From assembly GCA_038501625.1 (NCBI GenBank), contig JAZAYU010000001.1, positions 6,775,457-6,839,456 of the forward strand: a DNA stretch of 64,000 nucleotides, in the 5' to 3' direction. Source of the stretch: Corbicula japonica. Its lineage: Eukaryota > Mollusca > Bivalvia > Venerida > Cyrenidae. Of this stretch, positions 1-13,400 are shown piece by piece; positions within the stretch are counted from its first letter, which is position 1; every line of letters begins with the position of its first letter. The notes below the pieces were generated by a model. That model was not told where the DNA came from, did not search any database, and was given only the letters and a program-made list of their open reading frames with translations. A program made the position numbers and the translations under genes.

Positions 1-394
1 GAATTTCCTATTCAGAGATAATATCTAGAATCAATTGGTCCAAGCAAGAAAGGAAACCAAGTTCCGATGTTAAACGCCCTGCCATTCCGCATCAAATTAG
101 AATGTAAACCCTTGAAACAAAACCTCACAAATATCATTTTGTAAATAAGTGAACATATCACTTTGTTCCCAGAGAAGTGCCTAGCTATTTCTGTGCTAAA
201 AAGTGCATGCTGGTTTATTTTATTAATTTCTGTTACAATATTTACATTAAAAATTAACAAGGACAATTTTAGAGTGTGCCAGGTGCACTGCCATCTATAT
301 CCACTACTCTAAACTGATCCGAGCACTAACCTATTCCAGAACAAAAACCCAATTCCTCTAACTACCTGTAATATTAGTTTATTGTTCATGATAC
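1..394. other. NUP98 intron 32 (partial), no exon recognised
   Basis: The donor of exon 32 (AAG|GTATCA) lies at 393-394. Nothing in 1-392 resembles the remaining NUP96 C-terminus on the minus strand, so it is read as intron. The 84-codon minus ORF here has no recognisable similarity. Confidence 0.6.
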
Positions 395-3300
395 CTTAGC
401 ACTATGTATCCACTCGACTGGTACAAGCAATCTCTCACTCAGTAGTTGCTCCTTCTCCAGGTATTTCTCCGAGGATTTCAGCTGTACATGTCTGTTCAAG
501 ATGTTACGTACAGCTTCTTCTCGACTGAAAGTAAAGTTAACAAAATCTTAAAGACATAATACGTAACTGAACTTGGGAATTGAAAATCATGGTAGGTCAG
601 TTTTCAGTTGAATACTTGTATTGCCTTCAAATACTTTTTCTGAATAACAAAAATCTAAATTTAATGGGAACGATTCTGCCAAAAATGATAATGTCATAAG
701 AAATACTTATTGACAGATGAAATTGTGGCCCCTTACATATCATATTCAAGACTGGTCTCCAAATTAAATAGGAGCCCAATTGTCTTCAAATTCTAAACCT
801 GATTTACCTCAAAGGGTTTTCAATATGAAGAGCTACGAAGACGGCCCAGTGCCAGAGATCTAACGACTCTAGGTGAGCAACAAAGTTCATGTGTAGACTT
901 GCCCTGTGGTAGGCCGAGAGATGATTGTATGAAAGACTCTGTAACACCTGGCTAAGATGCCAACTGAAATAGAACATGACAGATTCATGTTAAAGGAAGA
1001 CTTCAAGCTGTAAACATACGCTTATCTGGATCCAAAGTTATATAACTGAAAACAGAGATCAGTCTCAAATCTTAAGCTTCCAATTGGTCTGCTCTGAGAC
1101 TTTGCTCAATTTCAACCAATCAGATTGCTAAGATCTGAGACTGGACTACTTTCTTAGTTTCATAAGCTTGGGACCTGAACAAAGGTAATGTCCAGTAGTA
1201 CAGTTTAGTTAAAAATTGTATGATAATCTGTGTAATACCATGCTTAACCTTTTACCCAATAAATGAGTGTAATGAACCTTCTATCAAGTATTGCCCTATT
1301 TCTTTGGAAACGGCAATACTATAAAATGATTTTACAATTCTACAATAGTGATGGCTACTTGCCTAAGCCTGTAGTCGAGATGACTTGGTGTTGATGTGGT
1401 GGGATGCAGCATCCTCTCTAACCGATGTCCATTCTTACAGTAAAGGTACATCAGATGATAACAAGTGTCTTTTATGTGATAATCCATCTCGGCACTGGCC
1501 CCAGACTCCAGGTAGGGTGGTAAGGGAGGTTTGGCATAGGACTGGGACTCACTGGTCCCTTTGTAAGCTTTCTCGTAAACTTCGACAGCATCTTGAATTC
1601 CCTCTTCAGCCTGACAGTGAAACCTAGCAGAAAAAAAATATGGATACTATCACTGCAGAGCAGGCTAAGTTCTGTGATGCTAACAAGTCTATACTGGTGA
1701 GAGGTCTAAGTGTTACTTGGTGAATTCTGTGTTATTTGGGTGAGGTCAATGTTACTGGACGAGGTCTATGTGTTATTGGGGTTAGGTTCAAGTGTTATTG
1801 GGGATGGGTCTAAGTGTTATTGGGGTGGTCTAGTGTTATTAAGGATGGGTCTATGTGTAACTGGGGTAAGGTCCAAGTGTTATTTGAGTGAGGTCTAAGT
1901 GTTATTAGGTTAAACTCAAGTATTATCAGGACAAATCTGATATTATTGGAGATGACTCTAAGTGTTATTGGGATGAATTTATGTTTTATTGCAGGCAGGT
2001 CCAAGATTTATTAGGAAGCACTATAAGTATTATTGGGGACAGTTCTAAGGGTTATAGGGGTAATGTCTGTTATTGGGGAGAATAATTTTTATTTGGGTGA
2101 GGTCTAAGTATTACAATCTTCTGTTCAGTAGATGTCTTAACTTAAACAGTTCTTTCCAACAGACTGGTGCTGGCACTGTGTGCTTTTGTTAACACATTAT
2201 TAGCTCATGTCAATATGTTGAACAAGTATCAATAAATAGACAAAAAAAAAACAAACAACAGCACTTAAAAGCTGTATTGTCCAGTCAACAGGGAAACATA
2301 TGAAGTATGTTCCCCACTGAACCACTAGATGTGAGCCAAAATATGTCTCTTCTGAGGTATGTCTAAGAAGTAAATACAGCAAACAATATTGCTTATTACG
2401 CATTTCTCTGAAATAATCATAAAATACCATCACATATGTAGTTTAGCCAGGGCTTTTTCAGTGTTTTTTGGGAAAAAGGCCCCTGCTCAAATTGGGAAAT
2501 TTTTTACACGGTATACACTGGTTTTACACATTTTCGGAAAAATTTCCATACAAAAATTCAAGGAATGTAGGTTTTACAGATCATTGATCAACTGTAAACA
2601 AACTAATTTTGTAATTTGAAAAGCCCCTTGATTATATGGTTTCTCTTTATTGTTTCTGTGTTTTAGGCAAAAAAAATTATTTCTATTGAAATGGGAATTT
2701 TTTTCTTGAAATTGGGAAAATCTGTCCCTATTTGGCATTGGGAATGGGGCCCATTATCGGCCCGTGAGACTAGCTGAAGAAGCCCTGTAAGCAACCAAAT
2801 ACTTGTAAGGTGTTTTTTTCCTCTTTCTAACAAAAGCCACAACTACAATGTGAAGAACATTTACCAAGACAGGTTTTCCTGTGATGCTGCCCCTATCTAT
2901 CCATTAATGTTAATGTACATGTATTGGTGAGCACAAATTTTAGTTACCAATTAAACGGCATTTTTGTGTGTTACGAAATTTATTTTATTTCCAATTAGGT
3001 ACAAACACATTTATGTAAAATTCTGCAATTTGTGAAAGGTGGGAGATGGGGTAAATTTGTGGTTTGATTAGCCCACAAAAAATAGTGATACAAATATTAA
3101 GAAATTCCCAGTACCAGAGATGTAGAGCAAGTGATCTCTTCCAGTCCATGCCTTCACATGTATTCACTGTCATGTTGCTGGATGTAAGCCCTAGTTTTCC
3201 CGCTAGTAAACTGTAGATTTTCAGCCTTGTCTCATTTATAAATGTGTCCACCTGAAAGAACATATATGGGAGATTTCAAAGTGAAGTTGTAATGAGGATC

Positions 3301-6300
3301 ATGGTTTATGGCTTTATTCCCCCTAACTAAACCTCGGAAACTGAGCACTTTTTTCCAAAGTATGGTCTTTTCTACTGTCATTATGTATTTCTTTTTTTGT
3401 CTGCCAATTTACAGCATACAAAATAAAATTTTAGCTGCAACAAATGCAAGTTTTTTGATTTTTGTAATTTGACCATGATCCAAGTTTGGGTTTTGGAAGA
3501 CCCACCCATAATTCATACATGACCTTTGGTCTCGCATGATTTTGTTTAAAAATGAATCTCAAATGATACAAACTCACAGACTGCATACTGTTTGAATATT
3601 CCATTTTTTATTAATTACCAATTTAATCAAATTTTAAGAGGAAATAATCCAGTTTTAAGAAGCAAATCCAGTAAGATAAAAACAAAGACGTTTGTGTGTG
3701 TGTATGTTGTTTTTGATAAACAAATTAAGTGACAGCTGTGAAGCGTCTAAAAATTATGTTCAAAGACTTTTACAAATGACTTTTTTGTTAGGTAATAAAA
3801 TAGGTTGTCATTCACAATACAATATGAAAACTTACCCCAAGTTCAATCATTTCTTCTAGTTGCCTGGCAACCATTTGTCTTGGGATGTAGTTGGTTGAGG
3901 CCTGTGCCAGTATAAGAGCTAGCCGGTGGTCACCCGACTTCTGAGCCAGACTGCAAGCTTCTGTTATCTGACGTCCACTTAGGCAGCTTAGGATGGCGTG
4001 TAAATGACCTTGATCCTGTAAAAGCATTGAAACACTTAGTTTGTGTAACTGGGGTAACTGAACAGTCAACCAAGAAAAACTTGTCCATGAAACTGGTTTT
4101 TTAGATCATCAGAGGCTATAAATTAAACTTTCATTTAAATATTTTTTGATTAAGTGTATCTTTGTCAGATAATGTATTTATGGACTCAACACTATATTTT
4201 TAATACGTTCATACCTGATGTTGTCCCAAAGAAATTCATTTTATGCTGTTACTTCTATGAACAACCCACATTTCCATTCTTTGCGGTTCAAACGGTGTTC
4301 ATGGTTTAATTATCTGAACAGGGCTTTTTTCATTCTTAAGTAGGGGCCGAATAGAGGGAGGGTCATCTCCTTTCAGAATTTCTTTAAAAACATGCTGTCT
4401 GCCACACCCAGGTGTTACTTTACATGTACATCAGGTTTACCATTCCACTTGTGAGATTATTTTCCCCTAACAAACGTTTCCTATATCAGTGAAGAAAGCC
4501 CTGGACCGAAGATCATAAAACTAAAATTGTAGACCAGTCTCAAATCTCAAGCATCTGACTGACTGAAATGTCGACCAGTCACCATACAGCCAATCAGATT
4601 CTTGTGATTTGAGACTGGTCTCCAGTTTCAGTTTTATGATATTGGGCCATGTATTATTGTAACTCACTTTGTATTTATTTTGTTGAACTTCCTCTTTGAT
4701 GATATCTTCTGACACTGCTGAGAGCCATCTTGAAAATGCTTCCCTTCTTGCATTATGATACATGTAGCTGTCTTTGGCAACATCTGAAACAATCATTTGA
4801 CCCTTTAACTGCCCATCACAGCATTTTTATAGACTTTCAACCAGTTTAAATCCAGATCTTCCTGCAGATATGCAGTCTACACCAGTAAATGAATTAAGGA
4901 AATAAATAGCTGTTAAACATCCCTATTAATAATTACTGCCACAGCTCATATTGAAAGTAAAGTCAGAACATATCATGAATTCAGCAGCTAAGGGGTTCAA
5001 TATTAACCTTAAAGAATACATGGACACTGGACAGTATAATTTCTAACACCAACTTTCCAAACTTCTTTTCAATAAGGTGAACATTTTTTCTAAGTTTCAT
5101 GAAATATCTTCCAGGGCTTTAGTAATTATGAAGCAGACAAGAAATACTTGGATCCAACTTTTAAACATCACTGGTGACCTTGACCTTGAACCAGCCAGGT
5201 TGGAACATAAATTATGCATGTCTTGACGAGGCAAACATTGACCAATCAGGGGGTTTAGAAGTTATGAAACTTACACAAAATCTGGATGGATTTCACACTG
5301 ACACACGATGACCAATCCTTTATCCCCTACCACTACGCAGCGGGGGATAATATCTAGTCTATGATTAGTAATACATAAGCTGAGAATTTACCCATATCTT
5401 TGAACTCCGGCAAATTTCCCCACAGAGCTACACATAGGTCCCAAACCATACCCATATGTTTAACTGTCGCCTCATCAGGGTGGGAACCTGTAAATTTGAC
5501 ACACAACCACTCTAGTATAGTAGCATGCTAAATACATTTTTGTTTTTAATTTTTCAATCATTTCATACAGGAATTTACTATAGAAATGCAATAAATGTGA
5601 AATAATAGTATTTTGCTTTGAAATATGTGCTAAAATTTACCAAACATTTAGGATAAATGGGAAATCTGGTACATGCAGGTAACATACAGTAATGATAATG
5701 TGGTCATTAAATGATTGACACTTTATCCAAGTGCCTGGTTATAAAAGTCAATATGCTAATGGACAAAAGGACTTGTCCAGTCTACAAAACTACCTACAAA
5801 ATCTTCATTGTTTTTATTGCTTACTCATAAATTTGGTACCAATGGAAAGAGGACATTTATATACATTCAGATGACAATCAAAATTCAGAAACCGGTTTTA
5901 ATTACAGGCAATATATAATGGCAAAATTTCAAGGTCACAATTTTAGGCGTTTAAAAGATATTATGGAAAACCATACCAGACAAGACTTTTGTCCTGAAGT
6001 ATATATACAACATGACTTATTGTACCAGGTTTAATCAGTGCTCTTTTCACATTTTCAGATTAAGTACAACACTAATGCTATCTTGGCCACCGACAACAGG
6101 CATGACCACAATAATTAAGGGAGATAAAGATGAATGGGCAAAATTTAAATTATGTAAACACCACTGTACAATTAAGATACAAACATGTACATCTAAGCGC
6201 AAACAACATCTTTATTTATGAGACACTTAATCTTAAAATTTATGCTGATTTGCCTATCCATGTAATACTATGTTAATGTGATTGTGACAACTGCTTGCTA

Positions 6301-7405
6301 ATGTCAGCAAACATTGGCATTTACCTAAGTTTTCGAGTTCATCTTGATTTCTTTCAGCATACTGATGTAGAGCCTCTACCCCGAGAGCGGGTGTGAACAC
6401 CGGGCAGTTCCCTTCTTTGCTGCTGCGAGAATGAACCAGCTGAATCTCTAACATCTCACAGTGATTTTGCTGAAACAATGTCAACTAAATAATAAGAACA
6501 TGGTGTCAACTACTCAATGATGTCAACTTGTCTAGTCCACGATGCCAACTTGTTTATTCAATGGTATCTATCTTATTACTCTCTTGTAGTCAACTTGTTC
6601 ACTTAAGGAATGATTCTTATTTTGGTGCGGTTCATGCAGATTGGACGTGCACGCGAGAGCTGGCGCGCTTTATGGTAAATTTGCCAGCTCTCGCGTGCAC
6701 GTCCAATCTGCATGAACCGCACCAAAATAAGAATCATTACTTATATTTGCATTTTATTCATTTTTTTCTTTAAATAAACTTAAGTCGAACGCTTTCAAAA
6801 ATTAGTATTAAGTGAAAAGGATGAGTAATACGTGGGAGTTTTCAATAGTAACAGCCATGACGTTACTGACGTCATTACGGGTCATGCGGTTCATGCAAAA
6901 TGAACCGAATTTTTTTAAACGAAGAAATCAATAGGAATGTAAATATTCTTTAATGTCAGCAACTTGATTTTTCTATATGTCAACTTATGATTATTCTATG
7001 ATGTCATCCTGATAATTCTATATTGATGATTTGTTTAGTCTGTTCACAGTCTGTTTTGCTCTTTGATAAAAACTTTTATTCTATAATGTCATTTTGTTCA
7101 TTCTATGACTCAAAAACATATTTATCTATATATATTTAATAATTAGATTAATGTTCACATCTCTATTGGTTATTGATTTCCCGTCTCTAAGAATCTGAGC
7201 TAAGAATAACCTAAATGTTGTTACTGAAGCAACTTCTTATGTAATTAATCACAGATACTTACAATGACTGTTTTATCCAATGGCTGTACATGATCAGCAA
7301 CGTTAATTTTCTGAAGATGAACATTCCAGCTAGATGTGGCTGACGGCGTGCTTTTCTTCTGTCCACCCATGAGCAGATTAAATGTACTAACTGGCTGCTC
7401 CTCTT
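395..7405 (-). CDS. NUP98: NUP96 exons 24-32: alpha-helical scaffold (ACE1-type)
   Basis: Exons are 7263-7405, 6325-6469, 5392-5487, 4668-4783, 3836-4015, 3115-3251, 1363-1623, 808-963 and 395-524, encoding residues 1186-1640. Conserved NUP96 stretches include [92 protein letters not shown] and [10 protein letters not shown]. This helical solenoid joins SEC13 and NUP107 in the Y complex. Exon 30 ends at a GC donor (CTTAG|GCAAGT), and only this choice keeps the frame with exon 31. The frame is open at 395; the remaining exon(s) are outside the window. Confidence 0.95.
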
Positions 7406-10400
7406 CTACAATCATACAACATGCATTCATTTCACAATCATATCTCACATAGAGACAATGTACTTTTTAGTTTAACTAGGCTGGAACACCTTAAATAAAT
7501 ATCAACAGATTTTCTGAATGTTTGTCGTCAAATCAAAAAATGATCATAAACATTTCAATCCAGAAAATTAGCTACACACAAGGTCCATTGTGGCATGCTT
7601 TATAGACATAAGCACAAAAAACAGAAGCAATTCAAAAAGGCATAAACATAAACTCTAATACAGCAATTATGATATCTGTAAAATTGGTTTTAAATTTTTA
7701 ATCCTTTAATGACTAGTTTGAATTTTAATCTTATGCCCAAGGTTATAAAACTGAGCATGGAAACCAGTCTCAAAACTCAAGCATCTGATTGGCTGAAATG
7801 GCGACTGGGATTTCAGCCTGTAAGATGCTTGAGATTTGAGACTGGTTTCCAATCTCGGCTTTATAAAATTCAGCCCTGATATCTCCACATAAACAGCAAA
7901 CCTACCAGGATCCTTAGCTTGAATGACATCCCCACAGTGAGCAAGTGTCCAGCCAGGTCCCCATCCCACCCTGAAAGACCGGCCCATGAACAAACCAGCA
8001 TCAACTAGTTGCTTCTGCTTCCTGTAGGTAAAACTCTCGGTTACAGGAGGGATCACCTTGGGTACTCTGGCCCCGACAGCTCTCTGCTGGTAATCCTGCG
8101 GGGTCATACCACTCTCAAGCTTCATGTATTCCTTGACCGGCGGGTGAAACATCTGGGGGGATCTTACTGCTCGGATAGGCTCTGGTGTAATCAGACGCGG
8201 GGAAAACATACCTACAAAATCAACATTCTTTTAGATCATCTCAATAAAGGCTGATATAGGCAATGTAAAGTGATGTCTAGTCATTGTTGAGTCTCTTTTA
8301 TTGTACCTACAATAAGACAGTCAGTAAAACTAGAGCTGCTGGGGTTTTTTACACACTGTTTGCATACTCATGCATTTAAAACTCATGTTTATACATGATT
8401 TGCAGTATTTATAATGATTTGATGTTGTTGTTCTTTTTTATAGTTACTATGCTTTCATTATTCTGAATGGGGCAATTCTTTACTGGGGAGAGAGTCAATG
8501 TACTGTTCAACTTATCCTGTAATTTTTCTTCAAAGCTTAACTGCAAGTTGCAGTTAAATAGGTAAATTAAGATTTTCAAAAATCAATACCGAGTTCTGTT
8601 TGACATACTGTGCCAAGGTTCTTTGCTTTGTAAAACTGGGGCAGTTTAATAAAGATTTAATATCAAGTGAGACAAACCTCGGTCCTTAGCAACATCCTTC
8701 TGAGGAGCATTGGCCAGTTTGACTGGTGACATATACTTGGCTTTGAGAGAAGAGCTGAACAAACTTGGACCACTCTCGCCATTCCTCAGCAGCGGCGAGC
8801 CAGTACCAGGAGCAGCTCTCTTTGAGAACATGCTGCTATCTGTAAACATACTTAATTGGTTTTAAATTGTTGATTTTTCCATATCTTAGCATTTTTGGTG
8901 CCTAACTATCTCTTCTCTGCAACCACATCAAAATCTTGTTCATGTAAATTATACAGGCTGATGGCTCTACCAAAATTCTGGCAAATAATTAACCCATTGC
9001 ACATCCTTTATTCAATATATATGGTTTATCACCCATGTGCAAACTATACAGTTACCTTTTAAACTTGATTATTTATGACCAAGATGCACACAGTGTAGAT
9101 CTGGATCAGGTCTGGATCAACAATGGTCACACATGGAATATAAGCCATATCCATAAATGTTTAAAAGGATGCTAAAAAGGCAGTGGACCTCCTCAAGCAC
9201 ATCAACTGTAATGAGCCTCTTTCCCAAGTTGTGACAAAAGCACTCTAATTTTCAAACAGAAACTGAATATGATTAAGTGATGAAACCCACTAAATTTGCA
9301 GGGAACTGACAATGCCTTCCAAAATCCGGGACACATTTAAATTTGATGCTGTTCATGAGTTTAAATTAATAACTTGGTTACATTTGGTTGCACATCAACT
9401 AACTTAAACACATGGTTTACACTTATAAAAGCAAAAGATACATCCCTTATATAGATAACAAGACCTTACCAAAAGCAGGTGCCGGAGCATCTTCATCTGC
9501 AAAGAATGACGCCTTCATGACCTGCATGTTTCGAGCGTTCACCCCCATACTGGTTGCTAGGCGATGTGAAGAGGGGCGTTCCTCCACCATCTCCATGTCC
9601 TCATCATCGTCTGAAACATCAGATCAAACTATCATAAACTTAATCTAAAACATCAGATCAAACTATCATAAACTTAATCTAAAACATCAGATCAAACTAT
9701 CATAAACTTAATCTAAAACATCAGATCAAACTATCATAAACTTAATCTAAAACATCAGATCAAACTATCATAAACTTAATCTAAAACATCAGATCAAACT
9801 ATCATAAACTTAATCTAAAACATCAGATCAAACTATCATAAACTTAATCTAAAACATCAGATCAAACTATCATAAACTTAATCTAAAACATCAGATCAAA
9901 CTATCATAAACTTAATCTAAAACATCAGATCAAACTATCATAAACTTAATCTAAAACATCAGATCAAACTATCATAAACTTAACCTTTAAACCATAGCAA
10001 TGACATGTAGTCTTTTTGGAAGATGGAATGAAATTCTATAAAAAATAGTACAAAAGCCCATGGATAAAAAATCCACATTTTTTTTAAAGATATTCTCCTC
10101 ATTGGTTCCCATTTTTCTTTCATAAAAATCAAACTGCACTGTTCATATATAAAATTTAACTTATAATCGACATACAACAGCTTAATTATTCTTCTTTTCC
10201 ATTTTCTGAATTTATGCCCACATGAATAAATTACTTGCAGCTTTTGCATGAAAATTCATCCCCATGAAATTAAAGTATACCAAAGTTAGGCTAAATGTCT
10301 GCTCACCATAATTTCCCTCCAGTTCACTGTCTCTCCCCTGGGAAGCCTCAGACAGCTGATTATCATCGTCCCCCATTGGAACCTCTGTTCTCATGGTGCC

Positions 10401-13400
10401 ACTACCTTCACTTTCATCATCAGTGCCAACAGTAAACTTAGCCAGTGACTTCCCCTGTCCGTTGGCCACACCCACTTTAGGAGGTCCCTGCTGTTTGTCA
10501 ACCTGCTCCTGATGAAGTTTCTGTTTCTGTGAAGAAAGGGATGACATGAAAGGATGATGACCATGATAAGGAATGTATTATTTATGGATCTAACAATAAT
10601 TGATGTATTTCCAAGGAAACAGGTGTGATAACAGAAAACAAAAGCAGGTGTATCAGGGATCAAAACAAGACCTATCTGTAAACAGAAGCTGAGATATCAT
10701 GAAACAGAAAGGAACATATAAGATAGAAGAAGTATAGACATCGAGAAACAAGATGAGATACTAGAAGCATAAAGATTTTGAGATAGCAAACAAAATGAAA
10801 TAGAGACACTAGCAAACAGAAGCACAGATATCAGGAAATAGTAGTGATATTGGGAAACAATAGATCAAGAAACATCAGGAAAGATGTATGGGAACAGATG
10901 AAAGGAGATATATAAGGAAAATGGAAAAATATCAGATCTGATGGTTATAAAGCTGAGATTGGAAACCAGTCACAAATCTCAAGCATCTGATTGGCTGAAA
11001 TGGTGACCAGTCACCATTTCAGCCAATCATATGCTTGAGATTTGAGACTGGTTTCCATGCTCAGTTTTATAACCTTTGGCACAGATCTGTATGGCACCTT
11101 GATGTTACTTGACTAGAAACATTCAGTGGTAAAGTTGTTTTGTTGTTGTTGTTTTTTATTCAGAATAAAAACTCTAATACGGACAAAATGGATATGGGAA
11201 GTACGCCTTCTTTAAGAGTGCAAATGTTATGAAAAAAATCTCCAGATCTTTGTTCAACAGAAATAAACAATCTCTCTTATTGTGTCTACCCACCCTTAAT
11301 CTTACAGTTCCATTTTTCTCTTTAACCATTACTACATGAATAATACAGCCCTGTTCTCATGTGATCTGTACAGTCTGATCTAGATCTACACTATATGCTT
11401 CTTGGACAGAAATTACCCAATTATGATAAAAGTTTAAACTGTAGATCGTGATTCTGGACTTACACTGACTGCACAAGGTATATAAACTGCATCCATGAAG
11501 TAAAGGTTCTATATAAAAGCCATTTCTTCTCTATTTCCTAAATTGCTTTATGATTATATTAGGGATGGGAACGGATACCTAAATCACTATTCGGATAACC
11601 GTATCCGGTATCCGGGTACAATCTGAATAACCGTATCATTTTATCGACCACAGACAATTTTGATCATTTACTATTTTCAAATTTAAAATGCAGTACAGCT
11701 AAGCCATGGCGCGATAGTTTGAGTCCTCAACCAGCCTATCAGGGTACAACGGAAACTAATTTATCCATAAATAATAAGTAAAATTAGTTGTTATACTGAA
11801 TTGCATCATCTAAAGTTTTTGAATATCGGCGACTAACGATAAGTTTTTTCCTTTCAATTTTAATGCGGTCATTTCAAAATAACAAACTGTCAAGACTTGA
11901 TTTGCTCAAAATTCTGTTGCAATAAAAGTCAGTTACTCTGAGGGGTTTGTCGTTAACGAAATTAAGCCAGTTGTTTGCATCTTGGCAGGTGTCAAACGTG
12001 TTCTGATCAAGTTAAATAAACCAATCAAGTGTTCTGATCAAGTTAAATAAACCAATCAACAAAACAAAAGAACACGGTCTGGAATACTTATCTTCCGGTC
12101 TCCAAAATAACCACTATATAAACAATTAACACCTCTTTTGTCCACGCTGCTGTGGCTGTCTGGCCAAGTTTCGCCTGGGGGAAACCATGTCACCATCGAG
12201 AAGAGTGCAAGCAGTGTAGCATGTTTTAGAAAGATTTTTGAGTTTAAGCTAAATTTTACAAAACTTAAACAAAATATTGACAATAAATTAATACAGATGT
12301 TGGTATTCGGATCCGTGAATGGTATACGGATACGATCTAACTATTTGGATATTCGGATATCCGTTCCCATCCCTAGACTATATCTAACTATAAGATACTC
12401 TGCCTAGATTTTCTGGAGATAGTTGTCCGAGCGATGAGATTTTTATCTGTAACTAAACCACAGACAGACAGTCTCATCTGCAGTGCTCTTGCAGTAATTT
12501 TTTATCCTAATTCGTCATACAGACCTACCATAGTCCAGTGACTTTACAGAAAATATCATAAGCACACATCAAATACCCACGAAATGTTGGGTGAAATTTT
12601 ACTGGTTAATGTATAACGCAGTTGTTGAAATATTTTATTTTATTCAATCAATACAAGTTATATACAAATAATTGAAACTTAACAAGAATGTTGCAACAGA
12701 CTAAAATCCCTAATCCCTAATTTTAAAATGTTCCGTAACCAAGAAGCAAATCACATGGGCATACTCAATGTTTGTAAAATAGTTGAGAAAAAAATTGTTT
12801 GAAAATATATTTATTAGAAAAAAGAAAAGAAAACATCAATTATATTCACAATTAAAAATTACACAGATGTTGTAGTTTTTACAATAGAAAATAAAAGAAT
12901 TTAACAGTTTGAATAATTTGTTTGCCAATTTCACAGGTTTATTTTTAAAGAATTAATGCAAAAATGACATTTGTAAACATTGACAGTTTCCACTGAAAGC
13001 AAAATTGTCTTAAAACAACTATCTAAAAATAACACTAACAGAAATAATAAATGTTAATGATAATAAACCCTTTTTATAAAATCACAATAATGTAAGCAAT
13101 ATTAACATTAGTTTTGACATGCAAAACAGAAAACTCTATCCACAATAATATATGTACATAACAGTGCCTGGCAATTTTTTTTCCCATATGATGCTTTTCA
13201 AGCAGAAATCTTGAGGTTTAAGTTTTTGACTAAAGTTACAGGGTAGGACTATTGTTTCACATAACCTCCTGACTGTCCTGGGTCATCACGTGTCAGCCTT
13301 AACTGTTACACTGGTCTGCCATTCCATTTCAGGTATATTGTTGACAACTGTCTATGGAAAACCCTCAGAAGTGACCTAGATTAGCATTCCCTAGTTTTTA

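Noticed and set aside
1385..1627. 80-codon plus-strand ORF with Cys/Trp-rich sequence
   Set aside because: It is antisense to NUP98 exon 30, whose minus-strand frame matches NUP96 and joins its neighbours in phase.
9611..9984. Regular 34-bp repeats as a CRISPR array
   Set aside because: The units are contiguous without spacers and lie in a eukaryotic intron.
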